From NCBI GenBank assembly GCA_017455785.1, contig JAFSYZ010000150.1, positions 1 to 10,547 of the forward strand: a stretch of 10,547 nucleotides of DNA, given 5' to 3'. Positions 6,261 to 10,547 of this stretch are shown here, one piece after another (positions within the stretch are counted from its first letter, which is position 1; each line of letters begins with the position of its first letter). The translations under genes and the position numbers were made by a program. Under the pieces are notes generated by a model. That model did no database searches. It worked only from the letters and a program-made list of their open reading frames with translations, and was not told the origin of the DNA. This DNA comes from Candidatus Methanomethylophilaceae archaeon (GTDB lineage: Archaea; Thermoplasmatota; Thermoplasmata; Methanomassiliicoccales; Methanomethylophilaceae).

Positions 6261-7331
6261 ATGCTCATGGCAGAGCCCGTGAAGTACGAGAACCACTTCC
6301 TCAGATTCCTCTGTGCAGTCATCCTCATGTTCATATGCTGGACGCACTTCTACAGCGATCTGGAGTATAACGGGGTCTACATCAACGATATGGTATTTGG
6401 GATGGGAAGGTTCGCCATACCCATCTTTTTCCTCATCTCGGGCTACTTCTCATATTCAGATGACGGGCATGCGGAGAAGAGCCTATGGAAGAAGATGCTT
6501 CGCATAATATTCCTGGCGATTTTCCTGAAGCTGTTCTACCTCCTTTTGGACTGCATATACCTGGCAACCGGGGTTATCGATATGGATTATCTCCTTAGGG
6601 CGTTCTTCGTCTTCGAAGCCACCACGGCCCACGCATGGTTCGTCTACAGTCTGATCTTGAGCTATCTGGTGGCCTTGATATTCTACAAGAAAGGTATCCA
6701 TTTCAAGTATTACCTCATGATCGGTTCGATAATTCTAATCGTTGACCTGATATTCACAGAGTTCCTTCCGATGTTCGGATTCATCGACCTGTGGGAGGAT
6801 TGGACAACGATCAGGGTGGGTGAGAACCTGTATCCATTCATCGGTCTATTCTTCTTCCCCCTGGGTTATTTCATACACAAGCACATGGGCCGGATCAATG
6901 AGATGTTCAGTTCCAGGTTCCTGCAGGTCGTTATGATCCTGAGCGTACCGTTGGCATTCTTCGAGGCACTTGCCGTCCCAGGAGAGACTTGTAACATGTA
7001 CATCAGCGCCATCACATTATCTTTGTCGATGTTCATACTGTCCTTCAGACTACGGGACGATCAGCTCAGGAACAGGCCCCTGGAGTATCTAGGCAGGGAG
7101 GCGATGCCATGGATGTACGTATTCTTCCCTGCGGCCATATTCTTCACAAAGAACATCCTGCTGAAGGATTGTAATGATTTCATGCTCTACAACCTCGGAG
7201 GGCCGTTCATATCGGTCGGTATACAGATATTGATGGCTCTGGCAATGTGTGGTCTACTTGCTCTGATTAAGAGAAAGAAAGAGGCATGTACGAATTCCGT
7301 AAATGAACAAATTCCATCAACGGATTCTTGA
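6261..7331 (+). CDS. Acyltransferase-3 family integral-membrane protein
   Basis: This 356-residue protein with about ten membrane helices belongs to the OafA/YrhL-like acyltransferase-3 group, which move acetyl or other acyl groups across the membrane onto sugars, lipids or peptides. The N-terminus YENHFLRFLCAVILMFICWTH carries the conserved arginine (R15) and the histidine thought to be catalytic (H29). PIFFLISGYFSYS at about 54-66 matches the family SGFF motif. LEYLGREAMPWMYVF near 275-289 is the typical late segment. There is no extra SGNH or periplasmic domain. Two ATGs, at 6261 and 6267, are possible starts and are not resolved. The gene follows the nitrilase-like gene by 30 bp with no clear promoter, so cotranscription is likely. 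The acyl acceptor is unknown; an envelope sugar or lipid is the usual case. Confidence 0.85.
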   Translation: MLMAEPVKYENHFLRFLCAVILMFICWTHFYSDLEYNGVYINDMVFGMGRFAIPIFFLISGYFSYSDDGHAEKSLWKKMLRIIFLAIFLKLFYLLLDCIYLATGVIDMDYLLRAFFVFEATTAHAWFVYSLILSYLVALIFYKKGIHFKYYLMIGSIILIVDLIFTEFLPMFGFIDLWEDWTTIRVGENLYPFIGLFFFPLGYFIHKHMGRINEMFSSRFLQVVMILSVPLAFFEALAVPGETCNMYISAITLSLSMFILSFRLRDDQLRNRPLEYLGREAMPWMYVFFPAAIFFTKNILLKDCNDFMLYNLGGPFISVGIQILMALAMCGLLALIKRKKEACTNSVNEQIPSTDS

Positions 7332-7343
7332 TTCATTAATACG

Positions 7344-7394
7344 AATTTCGAATAATTGTTTTAAATTATACATTAATTTCAAATAATTGTCTTA
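7344..7394 (+). repeat. Imperfect 20-bp direct repeat offset by 31 bp
   Basis: AATTTC-G-AATAATTGT-T-TTA at 7344-7363 recurs as AATTTC-A-AATAATTGT-C-TTA at 7375-7394: 18 of 20 positions are identical and the offset is 31 bp, about three helical turns. The core AATTGT appears a third time at 7413-7418. The copies overlap or flank TATATAAAA at 7393-7401. They could be paired binding sites for a regulator of the symporter, though low-complexity AT-rich sequence makes chance similarity easier. Confidence 0.5.
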
Positions 7395-7484
7395 TATAAA
7401 ACATAATGAGCCAATTGTGACATGAATGTAGGGTAATTTGTCCTATTTCAGATATAAATGCACAAATTATGTCTCAAAAAGAAC

Positions 7485-7494
7485 CTTTATTATA
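7485..7494 (+). promoter_or_regulatory. Possible TATA box of the symporter gene
   Basis: CTTTATTATA would place transcription start near 7515 and leave a leader of about 50 nt containing the hairpin at 7523-7549. TTATATAAAA at 7392-7401 is a better TATA match but would give a leader of about 145 nt. The sequence does not decide between them. Confidence 0.35.
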
Positions 7495-7522
7495 CTGGAA
7501 GGTTTACCCATACATACAATCT

Positions 7523-7549
7523 GGCAGTATGCACTATGTGCTGACTGCC
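7523..7549 (+). promoter_or_regulatory. Hairpin or operator dyad just upstream of the symporter start
   Basis: GGCAGT (7523-7528) pairs with ACTGCC (7544-7549), and inside it GCAC (7531-7534) pairs with GTGC (7538-7541) around a TAT loop; only a 2x2 internal mismatch (AT opposite TG) interrupts it. This gives 10 base pairs in a 27-nt element that ends 17 nt before the ATG. It could act as an RNA structure controlling translation, or as a DNA dyad bound by a repressor. No T-run follows, so it is not an obvious terminator. Confidence 0.5.
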
Positions 7550-7566
7550 GAAAACCAGTGATATCA

Positions 7567-9113
7567 ATGAGTTGGCTTGGAGATTTAACCAATAGCATCG
7601 CGGAAGCGTTGAAGCCCATCGATGATTGGGTCAACAACTACCCCGATGTCTACTTCTGGTATATCGCCTTCGTCTTCATCATCGCAGCAGGCATTCTGTT
7701 CCTGTTCAAATTCAGGGCCCTGCAGATCGTGGAGATACCAGAGCAGGTCAAACTGCTCGCGCCTTCAACGGCGAAGACCAGTAGTGCACATGAGAAACAT
7801 GAAGAGACCGATAAGAAGAAGCTCATCAACTCCTTCCAGGCATTCTGTGTCAGTATGGGTGCCCGTGTGGGTATCGGAAACATCGCAGGAGTGACATCCG
7901 CTATCATCATGGGTGGTGCCGGAGCCGTCTTCTGGATGTGGATCTTCGCTATTCTGGGTGCATGCACATCATTCGTAGAATGTACCCTCGCACAGTTGTT
8001 CAAGGAGAAAAAATCTGATGGTCAGTACCACGGAGGTCCCGCATACTATATCCTGAACGGAATGAAGAACAGGAAGTTCGCCCTGTTCATCGCCTTCTGG
8101 ATCATCATCACATACGGTGTAGGATTCATCGCCAACCAGGCAGCTAACTCTGCGGACGCATTCACAACCATAGAAGCGTTCCAGGGTAACGATGCGATCG
8201 TCCCGATCTTCGCCATCATCTTCGCAGCATTGACCGCATTCCTCGTTTTCGGTGGAATCAAGCGTGTCGCCAAGGTGTCCGAGTACCTCGTTCCTGTGAT
8301 GGTCGTCGTATGGCTCCTGATCGGTATCATCGCCATCATCATCGGATTCAACAACCTCGGATGGGCCTTTGGAGAGATCTTCAGCAGTGCTTTCAACTTC
8401 GATAAGATCGCTGCAGGATTCGCAGGAAGCTGTATCATGTGGGGTCTGAAGAGAGGTGTGTTCTCCAACGAAGCCGGTATCGGTTCGGTGCACAACGTTG
8501 CAGCGCAGTCCGTCGTCTCACACCCTGTCCGTCAGGGTCTTGTACAGTCCATCGGTGTCCTCATCGATACCGTTGTCGTCTGTTCAATTACGGCATTCAT
8601 GGTCCTCACCTGTCTGCCCAACCTCGCATACGGCGGCTGGGATTTCATCTGGTCACTCGACCCCGGAGACAGGCCCGGAAAGATGCAGATCGTCCAGGAA
8701 TCCATGATCAACGCCTTCGGCGGAGACTGGATCGTTTGGGTCCTTGCCATCTTCATGTTCGTGTTCGCGTTCAGTTCGCTGATCGCCTACTACTCCATGT
8801 CAGAGGCTAACCTCAGGTTCATCAAGGATGATGAGAAGCTCGTGAAGATCCTCCGTGTCGGAATCGTCATCGTGGTCTTCCTTGCATGCATCGTCCCCGT
8901 CGGTCTCGTATGGGACCTCTGTGATGTGTTCATGGCCATCATGGTATCTGTAACATCGCAGCCCTGTTCTTCCTGTACAAATACGCTCTCGCAGCGTACA
9001 AGGATTACAAGAAGCAGAAGAAGGCAGGAATCGAGGAACCTGTGTTCTCAGTCGAGGATTGGGATGCCGAGGGTCTTGACACTAGCGGTATCACTTCCTG
9101 GAACAAGAGCTGA
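7567..9113 (+). CDS. AGCS family sodium:alanine/glycine symporter, with a frameshift near the 3' end
   Basis: This is a multi-pass membrane symporter that would import alanine or glycine with sodium; a methanogen AgcS is a characterised member. From the ATG at 7567 the family motifs are SMGARVGIGNIAGV (about 96-109), GGPAYYI (156-162), and further on KRGVFSNEAGIGS and ISYYSMSE-like IAYYSMSE. The good frame continues to about codon 459-462 (MVSV, 8941-8952). It then becomes an Arg/Ser-rich sequence that runs through the terminator to a TGA at 9175-9177 (536 residues). From 8952 the other frame reads on as NIAALFFLYKYALAAYKDY and ends in SWNKS with TGA at 9111-9113, just before the terminator. 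One missing base between 8941 and 8951 therefore explains everything; the restored protein is about 515 residues. No slippery heptamer is seen. The upstream TTG start at 7438 is rejected. The loss affects only the last helix and tail. Confidence 0.85.
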
Positions 9114-9120
9114 AAAACGT

Positions 9121-9150
9121 AGGGGGATCTATTCCCCCTCTTTCTCTTTT
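9121..9150 (+). terminator. Hairpin plus T-rich terminator after the symporter
   Basis: AGGGGGA (9121-9127) pairs with TCCCCCT (9133-9139) around TCTAT, a 7-bp GC-rich stem, followed by the pyrimidine-rich CTTTCTCTTTT. It begins 8 bp after the TGA at 9111-9113. Its position supports that TGA as the original end of the symporter gene, since the shifted frame would be translated straight through it. Confidence 0.7.
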
Positions 9151-9162
9151 ATAATATTTATA
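9148..9162 (+). promoter_or_regulatory. TATA-like promoter of the HerA-like ATPase gene
   Basis: TTTATAATATTTATA is a strong archaeal TATA candidate centred about 45 bp before the ATG at 9200. Transcription would start near 9180 and leave a leader of about 20 nt. It directly abuts the T-tract of the preceding terminator. GGAAGTG at 9189-9195, four bases before the ATG, differs by one base from the Shine-Dalgarno sequence GGAGGTG. Confidence 0.55.
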
Positions 9163-9199
9163 CGACAATCGCATTGACTGCATTAGTCGGAAGTGGATC

Positions 9200-10547
9200 A
9201 TGATAGATGATGAGAAGATCTGGGTTGCAGGTGCTGGTGATAAGAAAGTATATCTTTACCCCGAGATGGCCAACCGTCACGGACTGATCGCGGGTGCGAG
9301 CGGTACTGGTAAGACCGTCACATTGAAGGTCCTTGTGGAATCCTTCCTGGATTTAGGTGTCCCGGTATTCGTTGCTGATATCAAAGGTGATGTAGCAGGA
9401 CTCGCCAATCAGGGCGATTCAGCTAAGATTGCCAAACGTGCCAAAGACAGGTTCGGCATCGATGATTTCCAATTCAAGGGATATCCCGTATGTTTCTGGG
9501 ATATCTACGGTAAGAAGGGACTGCCTGTAAGGACCACCATCCAGGATATGGGAGCTCCGCTGTTGGCGAGATTGATGGAGCTCAGCGATGTTCAGTCGGA
9601 TGTTCTGAACATAATCTTCCACATTGCAGAGGACAAGGATATTGATCTCTTTACAATAGACAATCTCCGCCAGGTGATCAAATTCATCTCGGAGAATAAG
9701 GATGATTTCACCGCCAAATACGGTACGATGTCAACACAGAGTCTGGGCGCCATCCAGCGTTCCCTCCTTGTGTTGGAGGACCTTGGAGGAGAGGCGTTCT
9801 TCGGTCAACCGGAACTCGATATCGAGGATTGGATCGATTGTGAAGAACCCATGATCAATGTACTTCACAGCGTGGAGTTGGCCCACAACCCGACTTTGTA
9901 CGGGACATTCCTGTTGTGGATGCTGACCAAGCTCTTCGAGATACTTCCTGAGGAAGGAGACTTGGATAAACCGAAGTTCGTCTTCTTCTTCGATGAGGCA
10001 CACATGCTCTTCACAGATGCTCCCAAAGCACTTCTGACGAAGGTGGAGCAAGTGGTCAAGCTGATAAGGTCCAAAGGTGTCGGTATCTACTTCATCTCAC
10101 AGAGTCCGTCAGACATTCCCGATAAGGTCCTTTCTCAATTGAGCAACAGGATTCAGCACGGTCTCCGTGCCTACACTCCTGCGGAGCAGAAGGCTGTCAA
10201 AGCCGCTGCTCAGGCCTTCCGTGCCAATCCATCGTTCAAAACGGAGGAGGCCATACTTGACCTTGGAGTCGGAGAGGCATTGATCTCATGTCTGGATGAG
10301 GATGGCCGTCCCTCCATTGTGGAACGTGCGTTCATCGTACCTCCGAGATCATATCTTGGGGCTTTGAAGGATTCGGAGTACTCGGAGATAATCAAGAAAT
10401 CTCCTCTGTACGAGAAGTACAGGAAGACATTCGATGATTCCAATACTGATGATAGGCTAGGTAAGATGCAGAGGACCAAGGACAGGGAATCAGAGAAGGA
10501 GGAGAAAGCCTCGTCCAAGAAGGAACCTGCAAAGAAGGCCCCGGCTA
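9200..10547 (+). CDS. HerA-like ATPase of the DUF853/YjgR family, 3' end outside the window
   Basis: The frame is open from the ATG at 9200 to the window edge, giving 449 residues without a stop. It matches the DUF853 group of HerA/FtsK-like ATPases: VYLYPEMANRHGLIAG, then Walker A GASGTGKT (32-39), VFVADIKGDVAGL (56-68) typical of the family, and Walker B FVFFFDEAH (260-268). After that come KLIRSKGVGIYFISQSP (287-303) and SNRIQHGLRAYTPAEQKA (315-332), where arginine-finger and sensor residues are expected. HerA proteins form hexameric DNA pumps; the job of the DUF853 branch is unknown. Visible residues from about 410 are Lys/Glu-rich and probably a disordered tail, so little beyond the ATPase core is likely missing. 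No nurA, mre11 or rad50 partner is seen, unlike true herA loci. It has its own promoter after a terminator. Confidence 0.9.
   Translation, partial: MIDDEKIWVAGAGDKKVYLYPEMANRHGLIAGASGTGKTVTLKVLVESFLDLGVPVFVADIKGDVAGLANQGDSAKIAKRAKDRFGIDDFQFKGYPVCFWDIYGKKGLPVRTTIQDMGAPLLARLMELSDVQSDVLNIIFHIAEDKDIDLFTIDNLRQVIKFISENKDDFTAKYGTMSTQSLGAIQRSLLVLEDLGGEAFFGQPELDIEDWIDCEEPMINVLHSVELAHNPTLYGTFLLWMLTKLFEILPEEGDLDKPKFVFFFDEAHMLFTDAPKALLTKVEQVVKLIRSKGVGIYFISQSPSDIPDKVLSQLSNRIQHGLRAYTPAEQKAVKAAAQAFRANPSFKTEEAILDLGVGEALISCLDEDGRPSIVERAFIVPPRSYLGALKDSEYSEIIKKSPLYEKYRKTFDDSNTDDRLGKMQRTKDRESEKEEKASSKKEPAKKAPA

Larger units (their letters stand above)
7332..7566 (+). promoter_or_regulatory. AT-rich regulatory region before the AGCS symporter gene
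   Basis: These 235 bp hold no gene I can support. The first 90 bp are extremely AT-rich and contain a 20-bp direct repeat and T-runs that may end the acyltransferase transcript. TATA-like candidates are TTATATAAAA (7392-7401), GATATAAATG (7451-7460) and CTTTATTATA (7485-7494); the last would give a leader of about 50 nt. A hairpin or dyad (7523-7549) precedes the start, and AGTGAT at 7558-7563 is a weak ribosome-binding candidate. The region is by far the longest non-coding stretch here, which suggests the symporter is regulated. Confidence 0.6.

Noticed and set aside
7438..7566. Extension of the symporter to a TTG at 7438
   Set aside because: The added 43 residues do not look like an AGCS N-terminus, and the stretch contains TATA-like elements and the hairpin; the ATG at 7567 fits the family.
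7969..8493. 174-residue minus-strand open frame within the symporter gene
   Set aside because: It is a highly acidic antisense shadow of a well-conserved transporter frame with no recognisable domain.
8941..8957. Programmed -1 frameshifting in the symporter gene
   Set aside because: No slippery heptamer or homopolymer is present and no downstream pseudoknot is evident; a lost base or read error is simpler.
9200..10547. HerA-NurA DNA repair or antiphage system
   Set aside because: The ATPase is of the DUF853 branch and the visible neighbours include no nuclease or Mre11/Rad50 genes; downstream sequence is not available.
1..10547. CRISPR array, tRNA, rRNA, insertion sequence or prophage
   Set aside because: No regularly spaced repeats, cloverleaf-like segments, transposase or phage genes were seen on either strand by reading.

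Overview
This window looks like chromosomal DNA of a methanogen-lineage euryarchaeon, most likely of the Thermoplasmata/Methanomassiliicoccales type; that placement is inferred. The archaeal signs are an archaeal replication factor C large subunit, an archaeal single-domain TYW1 (wyosine synthesis), AT-rich TATA-like promoters about 25 bp upstream of start codons with few Shine-Dalgarno sites (suggesting leaderless mRNAs), and short intergenic gaps. I see no phage, insertion sequence, CRISPR array, tRNA or rRNA.

Layout. (1) Positions 1-1396, minus strand: a GT-C type membrane glycosyltransferase overlaps by 4 bp (ATGA) the start of a gene that leaves the window. (2) 1397-1524: a divergent promoter region. 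(3) 1525-2185, plus strand: a short flavodoxin-domain protein and a DUF1294 membrane protein, 4 bp apart. (4) 2168-5253, minus strand: a tight three-gene operon, transcribed as an uncharacterised zinc-ribbon/helical protein, RFC large subunit, then TYW1; the TYW1 end overlaps the DUF1294 end by 18 bp. (5) 5254-5390: a second divergent promoter region with a 7-bp dyad. (6) 5391-7331, plus strand: a nitrilase-superfamily protein lacking its catalytic cysteine, then a membrane acyltransferase-3 protein. (7) 7332-7566: an AT-rich regulatory region with a direct repeat offset by 31 bp and a hairpin or dyad just before the next start. (8) 7567-9113: a sodium:alanine/glycine symporter (AGCS) with an apparent 1-bp deletion near 8941-8951, then a hairpin/T-rich terminator. 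(9) 9200 to window end: a HerA-like DUF853 ATPase, cut by the window edge.

The genes are mainly housekeeping: clamp loading, tRNA modification, amino-acid uptake and surface or lipid sugar/acyl modification. No defence island or new multi-gene system is evident. The observations most worth a second look are the cysteine-less nitrilase paired with an acyltransferase, the frameshifted symporter, its structured upstream region, the unknown zinc-ribbon protein ahead of RFC-L, and a free-standing flavodoxin close to TYW1, whose eukaryotic counterpart carries a fused flavodoxin domain.
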